64,000 nucleotides of DNA from Fundidesulfovibrio magnetotacticus (GCF_013019105.1 NZ_BLTE01000007.1:124001-188000), one strand, 5' to 3'; shown: positions 8,268 to 16,174, counted from the first letter of the stretch. The notes: generated by a model not told the origin, from the sequence alone. Program-made: numbers and translations.

Positions 8268-9434
8268 TCAGTTGGCGGGGGGGCCCTGGCGAAGGGCCTC
8301 GCCGTAGGCGTCCATGGCCTGTTCCAGGGCGTCGGGGCAGCCGATGTAGCCGCCCGCTCCGGTGAAGGCCTGGCGCAGGGCGGCCAGTCCGGCCAGCACG
8401 TCGCCGAAGTCCACGTGGCCCATGTGGCCCAGGCGCACCACCCGGTCCTTCATGTGGCCCTGGCCCGTGGCCAGCACCACGCCGTGGTCGGCCGAGGCGC
8501 GTTTGGCCACCTCGGAGGCGCTCACGCCCAGGGGCATGCGGATGGACGTGAGCCCCCAGGTGAAGTTCTCGGGGGCCAGCAGCTCCAGGCCCATGGCGCT
8601 TGCTCCGGCGCGGGCCATCATGGTCAAGGCCCACTGCTTGGCGTGGAGGCGTTCCAGGCCGAACTCCCGGAAGAGGCGCAGCGACTCGCGCAGCCCGATC
8701 AGCAGCCCCACCGGGGAGGTGAACATGGTCTGGTTGGCCTTGATCTTGGCGTGTTCGCCCTGGAGCTGGAAATAGAAGTTGGAGGGCCGCACCTGGGCGC
8801 ACTTGGCCCAGCCCTTCTCCGAGCAGGCGATGAAGGCCAGGCCCGGCGGGAGCATGAGCCCCTTCTGGGAGCCCGTGAGCAGGCAGTCCACGCCCCAGGC
8901 GTCCATGGGGCAGGGCGAGATGCCCACGGCCGAGATGCCGTCGGCCACCAGCAGGGCCTCGCGCCCGGCCGTGACGCGGCCCAGTTCCCCGATGGGGTGC
9001 AACACGCCCGTGGAGGTCTCCGAGGCCTGCACCAGCACGCCTCGGATGGACGGGTCGGCGTCCAGGGCGCGGGCCACGTCGGCGGGGTCCACGGCCCGTC
9101 CCCATTCCACGGGCAGGCGCACGGGGATCTGCCCGTGCATCTCGCAGATTTCGCCCCAGCGCTCGCCGAACTTGCCGCCTTCCACGCACAGAAGCTTTTC
9201 GCCCGGCGTGAAGAGGTTGGTGACGGCCGCGGCCATGGCCCCGGTGCCGGAGCACGCCAGGGGGATGACCTCCTGGCTGGTCTGGAAAAGGTATTTGAGG
9301 CCCGCGCGCACGTCTTCCATCACGGGGAGGAAGGCGGGCTTGCGGTGGTGGAGCATGTCCCGGGCCATGGCCAGGCGCACTTCCTCGGGAAGCGGCGTGG
9401 GGCCGGGGGTGAGCAGGCGGGTCTTGTTGAGCAT
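8268..9434 (-). CDS. Class V aminotransferase, alanine/serine-glyoxylate type
   Basis: A 388-aa PLP enzyme of the alanine-glyoxylate/serine-pyruvate aminotransferase family. It opens with the diagnostic RLLTPGPTPLPEEV, has a GTGAM phosphate-binding stretch near residue 65, the cofactor Asp in LLVADGISAVG and the Schiff-base lysine in LLTGSQKGLMLPPG near residue 200. Such enzymes move amino groups between alanine or serine and glyoxylate or pyruvate. The gene follows a GntR regulator by 65 bp on the same strand, which suggests regulation by a metabolite. Exact substrates are inferred only from family. Confidence 0.9.
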   Translation of the reverse strand: MLNKTRLLTPGPTPLPEEVRLAMARDMLHHRKPAFLPVMEDVRAGLKYLFQTSQEVIPLACSGTGAMAAAVTNLFTPGEKLLCVEGGKFGERWGEICEMHGQIPVRLPVEWGRAVDPADVARALDADPSIRGVLVQASETSTGVLHPIGELGRVTAGREALLVADGISAVGISPCPMDAWGVDCLLTGSQKGLMLPPGLAFIACSEKGWAKCAQVRPSNFYFQLQGEHAKIKANQTMFTSPVGLLIGLRESLRLFREFGLERLHAKQWALTMMARAGASAMGLELLAPENFTWGLTSIRMPLGVSASEVAKRASADHGVVLATGQGHMKDRVVRLGHMGHVDFGDVLAGLAALRQAFTGAGGYIGCPDALEQAMDAYGEALRQGPPAN

Positions 9435-9499
9435 GGAATCCTCGCTGCGGGTCCTTTACACCAAACCGGCGCGGCCCGCATCCCCCCCCGCCCCGGGTT

Positions 9500-10192
9500 T
9501 CAGGGATGGGCGGCCCCTCGCGCGCCGTAGGCCCGGGTGAGGGCGCGGCCCATGGCCTGCTCCACGTTGGCGCGTCCGTGGCGGATGTTGCGCTCCAGCT
9601 GGGCGCGGATGGCGGCCGCGTCCCCCGAGAGGATGGCCCGCACCAGGTCGCGGTGGATGGCGTAGCTGGCGTCCAGGGTGTCCTGCTCCATGGCCCGCTC
9701 GAAACCCATGACCCGGAACACGAAGAGCCGCTCGTCCACGCGGCGCAGGGCCTCCAGGAGCTTCTCGTTGCCCGCCAGCGCCGCCAGCGACTCGTGGAAG
9801 GCCTCGTCGCGCCGGGCGATTGCCTGGGCGTCCCCGTCCTTAGGGGGCGGACCGTCCCAAACCCGCCCCAGGCGCTCCACCTCGGCGTGAAGCGCGGGCA
9901 TGCGGGCCAGCTTCTCCAGGGCGAAAATCTCCAGGGCCAGGCGCACCTCGTAGAGGTCGGCCACCTCGGAGGGGCGCACCTGGCGCACGAAGTAGCCACG
10001 GTTGGGCACGCGACGCACGTAGCCGTCGGCCTCCAGCATGCGCAGGGCCTCGCGCACGGGGCTTCGGCTCACGCCGAATCCGGCGGCGAGGGCCTCCTCG
10101 CCCAGGGGGTGTTCGGGCGGGTAGTCCCATTGGAGTATGCGCCGCCTGATCTCGGCGGCCACGCCTTCGCTGGTCTGTCCCGGGCGTTTCAT
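9500..10192 (-). CDS. GntR-family regulator with FCD ligand domain
   Basis: A 230-aa transcription factor. The winged-helix DNA-binding domain covers residues about 8-75, with the GntR signature from EIRRRILQWDYPPEHPLGE through FGVSRSPVREALRML. The all-helical FCD domain fills residues about 85-215 and carries the metal/effector His and Asp positions typical of FadR-like proteins, such as RRDEAFHESL. Regulators of this class sense organic acids. It is co-directional with the aminotransferase, its likely target. Two inverted repeats just upstream (10253-10281) are candidate operators for autoregulation. Confidence 0.9.
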   Translation of the reverse strand: MKRPGQTSEGVAAEIRRRILQWDYPPEHPLGEEALAAGFGVSRSPVREALRMLEADGYVRRVPNRGYFVRQVRPSEVADLYEVRLALEIFALEKLARMPALHAEVERLGRVWDGPPPKDGDAQAIARRDEAFHESLAALAGNEKLLEALRRVDERLFVFRVMGFERAMEQDTLDASYAIHRDLVRAILSGDAAAIRAQLERNIRHGRANVEQAMGRALTRAYGARGAAHP

Positions 10193-10252
10193 GGGCTCTT
10201 CCTCCTAGGTTCGAGCCGGGAGCATACACCGGACGCTGGCCCGTGTCCAGAT

Positions 10253-10281
10253 TGTATACACATAAGAATGCAACTTTGCAT
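10253..10281. promoter_or_regulatory. Paired palindromes, candidate GntR operator
   Basis: Between the divergent GntR gene and the small membrane protein gene lie an 8-bp palindrome TGTATACA (10253-10260) and the inverted repeat ATGCAA-CT-TTGCAT (10268-10281), centred 18 bp apart in an AT-rich patch. FCD-type GntR proteins commonly bind short GT-N-AC palindromes, so autoregulation is plausible. Binding is inferred. Confidence 0.45.
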
Positions 10282-10355
10282 TGACAAGCGCCCTACCGAG
10301 GCGCACCTTCTCCACGTGGCCGGCCGCACCGGACCCGACGCCCCCGGAGACGCTC

Positions 10356-10811
10356 ATGGACCCTTCCCTCTACCTCTGCCTGATCCTCGGCTTCTTCATG
10401 CTCTCGCTCTCGGCCCGCCAGTCGCTGGCCACCGACGCCCACTGCCTGCGCCTGAGCGACGTGCCCGTCCGGGTGCGCCTGGCCATGCGCCGGGCCTTGC
10501 CGGGCTTTTGCGTGCGCAAGGTCCGCGTGACCCTGCGCGAGGGCGCTCCAGCCTACTGGTTCACCGGCAGCACCCCGCGCGAGGCCGACCTGGCGCTGCT
10601 GGTGCTCGATTCCGGCGAGGCGAGCCTTCTGCCCGGGGGCTGGTCGAGGCTCATCGAGGACGAAGGGACCGCTCCGCCCGAGGCCCCCTGGCTGCGCCCC
10701 GGCGCGGCGCGCCAGCCCTCCCCCGGCCTGGCCGGACCGGCCTGCGCCTGGAGCGTGGCCCCTCCGGGCGCCGCCGGGCGCGGGGCCGGGCGTCACTCCG
10801 TGCTGCGCTGA
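10356..10811 (+). CDS. Small membrane-anchored hypothetical protein
   Basis: A 151-aa protein that I do not recognise. Residues 1-20 form one hydrophobic segment (DPSLYLCLILGFFMLSLSA), followed by a mixed soluble region to about residue 100 and a Pro/Gly/Ala-rich tail. I chose the ATG at 10356 because GGAGA lies 6 bp upstream and the protein then begins with its membrane segment. It is transcribed away from the GntR gene and stops 94 bp before pyk. Confidence 0.55.
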   Translation: MDPSLYLCLILGFFMLSLSARQSLATDAHCLRLSDVPVRVRLAMRRALPGFCVRKVRVTLREGAPAYWFTGSTPREADLALLVLDSGEASLLPGGWSRLIEDEGTAPPEAPWLRPGAARQPSPGLAGPACAWSVAPPGAAGRGAGRHSVLR

Positions 10812-10905
10812 GGCGAAACCGTCTGGGGCGGCGCGCGCTCTTTTCGGTACACAAGCGCCAGGGCTTCCGGTATAGCCACCCTTGAACCCTTACCGGAGCA
10901 CAGCC

Positions 10906-12327
10906 ATGACCACCAAGATCATCGCCACCCTGGGACCGGCCTCCCTCTCCCGCGAGCGCATCAAGGCCCTGGCCCTGGCCGGGGCGCGCATCTTCCGGCT
11001 CAACTTCTCCCACTCCGTGGCCGCGGACTTCGAGCCCGTCGTGCGCATCATCCGCGACGTGGAGTCCGAGCTGGGCAAGCCCCTCACCGCGCTGGGCGAC
11101 CTCTGCGGCCCCAAGACCCGCATCGGCGAGATCAAGAACGCCCCGCGCCAGGTGGGCAAGGGCGAGACGCTGCTCCTGGGCCTGCCCGAGGAGGACCCCG
11201 GCGAAGACGAACGCGCCTTCGTGCCCCTGGACGTGCCCGGGCTCCTGGCCGGGCTCCAGCCCGGCATGCCCGTGAACCTCTCCGACGGCATGCTCCAGTT
11301 CGACGTGACCCGCACCCTCAAGCAGGACCGGCTCTACGAGATGGTCGCCCACAACGCCGGGGTGCTCTCCTCGCGCAAGGGCATCGCCTTCCCCGGCAAG
11401 CACCACGCCCTGCCCGCCCTCACCGCGAAGGACATCAAGGACCTCCACGAGGGCCTGGACATCGGCCTGGACGCCGTGGCCATCTCCTTCGTGCAGAACG
11501 CGGGCGACATCCGCCACATCAAGGACGAGATCAAGCGCCACGACACCTGGGTTCCCGTGGTGGCCAAGCTAGAGCGCCAGAACGCCGTGGACAACCTGGA
11601 GGAGATCCTGGCCGTCACCGACGTGGTGATGGTGGCCCGGGGCGACCTGGGCACCGAGTGCCCCATCTCCGAGCTGCCCATCATCCAGAAGCGCATCATC
11701 CGCGCCTGCCGCCACGCCCAGAAGCCCGCCATCGTGGCCACGCAGATGCTGCTCTCCATGGTGAAGAACCCCATCCCCACCCGGGCCGAGTCCACCGACG
11801 TGGCCAACGCCATCCTGGACGGGGCCGACTGCGTGATGCTCTCCGAGGAGACCGCCGTGGGCGACTTCCCCGTTGAAGCCGTGGCCTACATGCGCGAAAT
11901 CTCCGACAACGCGGTGAAGTACTACCTGGAGCGCATCCAGGGGCCCTACGCCCCCAAGAAGGAGAAGAACCCGGCCAAGTACCTAGCCTACTCCGCCTGC
12001 ATCCTGGCCGACAACGCCGAGTCCAAGGCCCTGGTGAGCCACTCCCTGGCGGGAACCACCGCCCGGCTGATCTCCTCGCGCCGCCCCGAGCTGCCCATCT
12101 ACGCCCTCACCCTGGACCCGCGCGTGATCCACCACATGAACTTCGTCTGGGGCGTGCAGCCGCGCCTGGTGGACAAGACCGACGAGACCCACATGAAACG
12201 CGCCGAGCGCTTCGTGGCCGAATCGCCCGACTTCGCCCCCGGCGACTCCGTGGTGATCACCGCCGGTCAGCCCACCCCGGGCCAGACCACGCGTTTCACC
12301 AACCAGATCAAGCTCTACCACAAATAG
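10906..12327 (+). CDS. pyk: Pyruvate kinase
   Basis: A 473-aa glycolytic enzyme converting phosphoenolpyruvate and ADP to pyruvate and ATP. The N-terminal TKIIATLGPAS, substrate-site RLNFSHS, LGDLCGPKTRIGEI, metal/substrate motif MVARGDLGTE and the PTRAESTDVANAILDG segment followed by VMLSEETAVG are in family order. The C-terminal domain is present. The ATG at 10906 was preferred over a TTG at 10882 because a CCGGAG ribosome site lies about 9 bp upstream and the protein then starts like known pyruvate kinases. It is followed by a phosphatase gene after 9 bp. Confidence 0.95.
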   Translation: MTTKIIATLGPASLSRERIKALALAGARIFRLNFSHSVAADFEPVVRIIRDVESELGKPLTALGDLCGPKTRIGEIKNAPRQVGKGETLLLGLPEEDPGEDERAFVPLDVPGLLAGLQPGMPVNLSDGMLQFDVTRTLKQDRLYEMVAHNAGVLSSRKGIAFPGKHHALPALTAKDIKDLHEGLDIGLDAVAISFVQNAGDIRHIKDEIKRHDTWVPVVAKLERQNAVDNLEEILAVTDVVMVARGDLGTECPISELPIIQKRIIRACRHAQKPAIVATQMLLSMVKNPIPTRAESTDVANAILDGADCVMLSEETAVGDFPVEAVAYMREISDNAVKYYLERIQGPYAPKKEKNPAKYLAYSACILADNAESKALVSHSLAGTTARLISSRRPELPIYALTLDPRVIHHMNFVWGVQPRLVDKTDETHMKRAERFVAESPDFAPGDSVVITAGQPTPGQTTRFTNQIKLYHK

Positions 12328-12336
12328 AGAGGACCC

Positions 12337-12981
12337 ATGCCCCGCGCCGTGCTCTTCGACCTGGACGGGACCCTCCTGGACACCCTGGAGGATCTGGCCG
12401 ACGCAGGCAACGCCACCCTGGCCGCACTGGGCCACCCCACGCACCCCGTGGAGCGCTACAAGCAGTTCGTGGGCGACGGCGTGGCCATGCTCGTGCGCCG
12501 CGCCCTGCCCCCGGGCGCGGGCGACGAGGAGTTCGGCCGCGCCCTGTCCGTCATGCGCGGGGAGTACGAAGCGCGTCTGGCGGGCAAGACCCGGCCCTAC
12601 CCAGGCATCCCGGAGCTCCTGGACGCGCTGACGGCCCGGGGCGTGCCCATGGCCGTGGTCTCCAACAAGCCCGACCCCTTCTGCCAGACCACCGTGTGCG
12701 ACTACTTCGGGGCCTGGACCTGGGGCGCGGTGCTGGGCGAGACGGAGCGCTTCCCGCGCAAGCCCGACCCGGCCGGGGCGCTCCACGTGGCCTCGGCGCT
12801 GGGGGTGGCCCCGGCGGACTGCCTCTTCCTGGGCGACTCGCCCATGGACGTGCGCTGCGCCCTGAACGCGGGCATGACCCCCGTGGGGGCCACCTGGGGG
12901 TTCCGCGAGCGGCACACCCTGGAGGCCGAGGGCGGCAGGCTCTTCATCGACAGGCCGGAGGAGTTACTGCGTTTCTTTTGA
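12337..12981 (+). CDS. gph: HAD-family phosphatase, phosphoglycolate phosphatase-like
   Basis: A 214-aa haloacid dehalogenase-fold hydrolase. The nucleophile motif I is LFDLDGTLLDTLEDL, motif II is AVVSNKPD, and motifs III/IV appear as KPDPAG and FLGDSPMDVRCALNAG. The helical cap between motifs I and II and the overall size match Gph, which removes 2-phosphoglycolate. Substrate assignment in this family is loose, so another small phosphate ester is possible. It begins 9 bp after pyk with a GAGAGGA ribosome site and is likely co-transcribed. Confidence 0.8.
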   Translation: MPRAVLFDLDGTLLDTLEDLADAGNATLAALGHPTHPVERYKQFVGDGVAMLVRRALPPGAGDEEFGRALSVMRGEYEARLAGKTRPYPGIPELLDALTARGVPMAVVSNKPDPFCQTTVCDYFGAWTWGAVLGETERFPRKPDPAGALHVASALGVAPADCLFLGDSPMDVRCALNAGMTPVGATWGFRERHTLEAEGGRLFIDRPEELLRFF

Positions 12982-12984
12982 CGC

Positions 12985-13260
12985 CTACTCTTCGCGCAGC
13001 TGCTCCCACTCCACGCCCAGCGCCTTGGCAATCTTCCAGAGAGTGGCCACTCGGGGCCGCACGCCGGGAGCTTCCATCTGGGCATAGGCAGGGCGGGAGA
13101 CATCCATGCGCCGGGCCACTTCCTCCTGGGTCAGGCCCAGGTGTTCGCGCCAGGCGCGGACCAGACTCAGACCCTGCACAGCGTGCAGCCCAACCACCTC
13201 GTGAAGGATCAGGACTGCCTCGTCGGGCCTGACGGTTGAGGGGGCGTCCAAAGCGTTCAC
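12985..13260 (-). CDS. XRE-type helix-turn-helix protein, antitoxin-like
   Basis: A 91-aa DNA-binding protein. Residues about 45-90 form an HTH_3 domain (LGLTQEEVARRMDVSRPAYA, then TLWKIAKALGVEWEQL). The preceding region resembles the dimerising part of small antitoxins. I chose the GTG at 13260, which has GGGGAG 7 bp upstream; the longer open frame overlaps the neighbouring zinc-ribbon gene in another frame. No RelE/HigB-like toxin is visible on either side, so it may be an orphan. It ends 3 bp from the convergent phosphatase gene. Confidence 0.75.
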   Translation of the reverse strand: MNALDAPSTVRPDEAVLILHEVVGLHAVQGLSLVRAWREHLGLTQEEVARRMDVSRPAYAQMEAPGVRPRVATLWKIAKALGVEWEQLREE

Positions 13261-13277
13261 TGGTGCACTCCCCGCAT

Positions 13278-13592
13278 TCAATCCCTCCAGCCGATGCCGC
13301 GCAGCAGGGCCCAGGCGGCGGCCAGCGCGCCCAGGGCCAAGACCGGCCAGACCATCTCCGCCAGGGAGAAGCCCAGCCAGCCCAGGGCCACGGCCAGGGC
13401 CACGGCCCAGGCCTCGCGCAGGCGGGCGGCGCGGCGCGCGTCCAGGGGGTCTCGTCCGGTGAGCAGGGGAAGCGGCTCCAGGCCACGCGCGCCCGGCCCG
13501 CCGGGGGCGCGGCCGGACTGGAGCTTGTGCCCGCACGCCTGGCAGGCGAGGGCCTCGTCGGGGTTTTCCCGGCCGCATTTGTTGCAGATCAT
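13278..13592 (-). CDS. Zinc-ribbon membrane protein
   Basis: A 104-aa protein. It starts with a four-cysteine ribbon, MICNKCGRENPDEALACQAC (Cys 3, 6, 17 and 20), then a basic, Pro/Gly-rich linker and two hydrophobic segments near residues 62-80 and 82-98. This layout of an N-terminal zinc ribbon and a C-terminal membrane hairpin is common in small bacterial proteins of unknown role. It is immediately upstream of the HTH gene (17 bp) on the same strand. Confidence 0.7.
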   Translation of the reverse strand: MICNKCGRENPDEALACQACGHKLQSGRAPGGPGARGLEPLPLLTGRDPLDARRAARLREAWAVALAVALGWLGFSLAEMVWPVLALGALAAAWALLRGIGWRD

Positions 13593-13694
13593 GGATGGCC
13601 GCGCGTTGACAGGGGTTGCGACGGGTCTTACTCCTCGCCGGTCAGCCCGTCATAGCCCCCGCCCGATGGGCGGGCAACCGCAAAGCGAGCCCCC

Positions 13695-13901
13695 ATGAGC
13701 GACAAGCCCCTGATCCCAGTCTACCTGGACCTCGTGCCCTGCCACGGCTGCGGGGCCTGCGCCGAGGTCGCGCCGGACCTCTTCGGCATGGACCAGAGCG
13801 TGGAGCGCCCCTTCCTCAAGGCCGACGAAGGCCCGGAGAACGAAGTCCGCCAGGCCATCGCCTACTGCCCCAACGACTGCATCACCACCGACGAGGAGTG
13901 A
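13695..13901 (+). CDS. Single-cluster 4Fe-4S ferredoxin
   Basis: A 68-aa acidic electron carrier. Cysteines 17, 20 and 23 form C-x2-C-x2-C (LVPCHGCGACAEVAPDLFGM), and the YCPNDC near residue 59 supplies the fourth ligand, as in mono-cluster ferredoxins of Desulfovibrio and Thermotoga. It is transcribed alone, divergent from the zinc-ribbon gene, so its redox partner is not shown by context. Confidence 0.88.
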   Translation: MSDKPLIPVYLDLVPCHGCGACAEVAPDLFGMDQSVERPFLKADEGPENEVRQAIAYCPNDCITTDEE

Positions 13902-14010
13902 CCCCGCGCGGCCGAAGGGCCGCCCTCCCCGCCCCACCCTCGCCCTGGCGGAAGGCCGTCACTCCTGGACCTGCCCGCCTACGGCCGCCAACGGCCGCTC
14001 GGACGGCACG

Positions 14011-14087
14011 CAACGGCCGGACCGGGGGCGAGGCGTCGGACCCTGCCCGTCCACGGCCGCAACGGCCGGACCGGGCGCGAGGCGTCG
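14011..14087. repeat. Intergenic direct repeat of 28 bp, two copies
   Basis: Copies at 14011-14038 and 14060-14087 begin CAACGGCCGGACCGGG and end GCGAGGCGTCG. They differ at one base and are spaced 49 bp apart. Looser similarity extends left to about 13970, so the gap between the ferredoxin and the nitroreductase gene consists largely of this degenerate repeat. Confidence 0.7.
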
Positions 14088-14111
14088 TCCCGGCCGCCTT
14101 GCCGTGCCCGT

Positions 14112-14801
14112 CTACCCCTTGGGCCATCCCACGCTCTGGGCCATGATCACCCGCTGGGTCGCGCCCAGGCCCATGGCCTTGGCCAGCGCCTCGCGGTCCA
14201 CACTGGCGCGCACCACCGTGCCCAGGCCCATGGCCGCGCAGTAGAGGTAGACGTTCTGGCTCACGAAGCCGGTGTCGGCCCAGGCGTAGTTCAGCTTCTC
14301 CTCGTCCGTTTTGCCCGCCGCCTTCTCCACGTCGGCCACGTAGACAAGGTTCAGCGGCGCCTTGGCCGCGAAGGACTGCGTGCCCGTGAGAGCGCGCAGG
14401 TCCCCGCCGGCCTTGCGGACCAGGGCGTTGGCCTTGGGGTCGTACAGGAAGAGGCCGTCGGCCTTGGCCGCCCACACCGAGACCTCCTGGCGGTTGTGGG
14501 CGCTTGGCGCGGTGCGCCTGCCCGAGTCCGGGCGGTTCACGCCGCAGGCGGCCCAGAGAATCCCGGCCAGGATGTCCGGGGCGATGTCCTTGTCCGCGTA
14601 TTCGCGCACGCTCTGGCGGGCGCGCAGGGCCGCCTCCAGAGTCTTGCCGCCGGGAAGGGCCGGGGCGGGCAGGGCCGCGCCCCCCTGCTGGGCCAGGGCC
14701 GGGGCGGGCAGGGCCGCGCCCCCCTGCTGGGCCAGGGCCGGAGCCGCCCCCAGGCCCAGGGCCAGGGTTCCCGCCGCCGCGATGAAGCCGCGTCTTTTCA
14801 T
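14112..14801 (-). CDS. Tat-exported nitroreductase-like (SagB-type) oxidoreductase
   Basis: A 229-aa protein. The N-terminus MKRRGFIAAAGTLALGLG followed by ALA is a twin-arginine-like signal. Residues about 20-47 hold two exact copies of the 13-residue unit ALAQQGGAALPAP. The catalytic domain from about residue 50 is nitroreductase-fold: RARQSVREY, ILWAACGVN, APSAHNRQEVSVW and WADTGFVSQNVYLYCAAMGLG match SagB/nitroreductase FMN-binding blocks. Substrate is unknown. The duplicated linker comes from a 39-bp DNA tandem repeat described separately. Confidence 0.8.
   Translation of the reverse strand: MKRRGFIAAAGTLALGLGAAPALAQQGGAALPAPALAQQGGAALPAPALPGGKTLEAALRARQSVREYADKDIAPDILAGILWAACGVNRPDSGRRTAPSAHNRQEVSVWAAKADGLFLYDPKANALVRKAGGDLRALTGTQSFAAKAPLNLVYVADVEKAAGKTDEEKLNYAWADTGFVSQNVYLYCAAMGLGTVVRASVDREALAKAMGLGATQRVIMAQSVGWPKG
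14656..14741. repeat. 39-bp perfect tandem duplication inside the nitroreductase gene
   Basis: Two identical 39-bp units occupy 14656-14694 and 14695-14733, followed by 8 matching bases of a third. Because 39 is divisible by three, the frame is kept and 13 residues are duplicated just after the signal peptide. It looks like a recent replication-slippage event. Confidence 0.95.
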
Positions 14802-15111
14802 GCCGTACTCCTCAAGGGGCCGCCCGGCCCCGCGTTGACGTTGCGCACGCCCGGCGCGCCGCCTTTCCGGCAGGAGCGGACCGGGCCGATCGATCCTCCC
14901 TGCGTCAACGCGTGGTGGATGGCAAGGGGCAATCGCATCGCGTCTCGAAGGGTTTTCGGACTTTCCGCGCCTGGGCGCGCTCGGGACCAGGCCGCCTTTC
15001 CCGTCCTCGAACGCCCCGGCAAGCGGGACCAGAGACTTGACGCGCGCCCGGTCGGACCTACCTCATGAGAACAATCAAGACCTTTTCAGTCTACATTATA
15101 AGGAAGCCGCA
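14802..15111. other. 310-bp gap between divergent genes
   Basis: No coding frame convincing by composition is seen here. The right end (15060-15105) becomes AT-rich, ending with ACATTATAAGG, and probably contains the promoter and ribosome site of the 99-aa gene. A TTGACG at 15035-15040 may be part of a promoter, but no well-spaced -10 box follows. Confidence 0.5.
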
Positions 15112-15411
15112 ATGTTCACCAACCATACATTCAACGCCCTGACGGTGCTGAGAGCCATGCTCAAGGGCTACGCCGTAGAGATCCTCGGCGACCGCTACGC
15201 CTATGACGAGGAGACGCGCCGCGTGGGCGTGCTGCGCAAGGAGGGCGCGGACGAGTTCCTCGTCTACGCCGACATCGACCTCAACCGGTTCCTCTCCATG
15301 TGCGAGCAGGTGGACGAGGACAAGATCCATGAGATGCTCGCCGTGCTCAACCATGACCCGGAAGAGTTGCGCCCCGCACCCGATGTCGTGCGGGGCGAGC
15401 GTTTCCATTAG
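15112..15411 (+). CDS. Small conserved-looking hypothetical protein
   Basis: A 99-aa soluble acidic protein without a recognised domain. It begins MFTNHTFNALTVLRAMLKGY and alternates predicted helices and a beta pair around GDRYAYDEETRRVGVLRKEG. I chose the ATG at 15112 because AAGGAAG lies 7 bp upstream in an AT-rich leader. It is isolated between a divergent nitroreductase and a possible terminator at 15460-15502. Confidence 0.6.
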   Translation: MFTNHTFNALTVLRAMLKGYAVEILGDRYAYDEETRRVGVLRKEGADEFLVYADIDLNRFLSMCEQVDEDKIHEMLAVLNHDPEELRPAPDVVRGERFH

Positions 15412-15459
15412 CCCGCCCCGAATCCCGGGCAGGTGACGACGCCTGCCTGTTGCTTTTCG

Positions 15460-15502
15460 CGCCCGCCGCCGGTCCCCATCAAGGACGGTCGGCGGGCGTT
15501 TC
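15460..15502 (+). terminator. Probable rho-independent terminator
   Basis: The inverted repeat CGCCCGCCG (15460-15468) and CGGCGGGCG (15490-15498) is followed by TTT, directly downstream of the 99-aa gene. The loop is long (21 nt) but includes a further GGTCC/GGACC pair. Confidence 0.55.
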
Positions 15503-15548
15503 ATCTGTTGGACCCGGCGGGTGCTTCACGATTGAGGGAGGTGGGGCG

Positions 15549-15635
15549 GTCGGGGAATATGCCTCCGCCGGGCAATGGGCTATCGCCCTCCGCACTCCCT
15601 TCACCGTTTCGCGGGCTTCACCGGACACAGCGCAG
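15549..15635 (+). repeat. Dispersed extragenic repeat, copy 1
   Basis: The segment starting GGGGAATATGCCTCCGCCGG, through GCCCTCCGCACTCCCTTCAC to TTTCGCGGGCTTCACCGG, matches a reverse-strand copy at 30331-30425 and a more diverged copy at 17397-17470. It is intergenic and does not encode a plausible protein. Confidence 0.7.
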
Positions 15636-15658
15636 TAGGGCGCGGCTGCCCGCATCCG

Positions 15659-16174
15659 TCACTGCCCGCAAGGCGGGCCGGGGGCGGCCAGCGTGGCCTG
15701 GTAGCACGACCAGGACTTGTCTGCCAGCCAGGAAGACCTCATCCTGACGAGCACCGCATGCCAGGAGTCCAGCAACTCCTTGTCGCAGGACACGTTCACC
15801 CCTCCGGACTTATGAATGTCCCAGAGGACGCGGGAAACGATTAGGATTTCCTTGTCGTCGCGCACCTGAGGAATCTTCCACTTGAGAACCTCAACGGTTT
15901 CCTGCGGCTTCGAGAGAAAGTATTCCAAGGAAGGTGGCGCGTGATGATCATACAACGTACCACACATATACGCCTCGTAATAGATGGCTATCGGTGCCTT
16001 TTCACCTCTAAGCTGAGATTTTGCCGTAGCAAAATTTAAATACGATTGAAATTCTTTGCATCTCTTATCCATGCTTGGATTGGGATAAAAAATACACGAC
16101 GACAAACCGATACATACAACAGCTGAAACCGCCATAAGTTGCGACCAATTGTTTGCCACTTCGCACTTCCTCAT
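15659..16174 (-). CDS. AT-rich putative lipoprotein, candidate partner of the upstream zincin-like gene
   Basis: A 171-aa protein not recognised as any family. Its N-terminus has a hydrophobic stretch ending in VVCIGLSSC, a plausible lipobox with the cysteine at residue 27. The mature part contains four more cysteines. Codon use is strikingly AT-rich around 15950-16150 against a background near 70% GC, a sign of recent transfer. It lies 105 bp downstream of the 310-aa gene on the same strand. The order (possible toxin or enzyme first, small lipoprotein second) resembles effector-immunity pairs, but no toxic activity is shown by sequence. Confidence 0.55.
   Translation of the reverse strand: MRKCEVANNWSQLMAVSAVVCIGLSSCIFYPNPSMDKRCKEFQSYLNFATAKSQLRGEKAPIAIYYEAYMCGTLYDHHAPPSLEYFLSKPQETVEVLKWKIPQVRDDKEILIVSRVLWDIHKSGGVNVSCDKELLDSWHAVLVRMRSSWLADKSWSCYQATLAAPGPPCGQ

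Noticed and set aside
13970-14087. CRISPR array
   Set aside because: Only two clear copies of the repeat, spacers of unequal origin and no cas genes.
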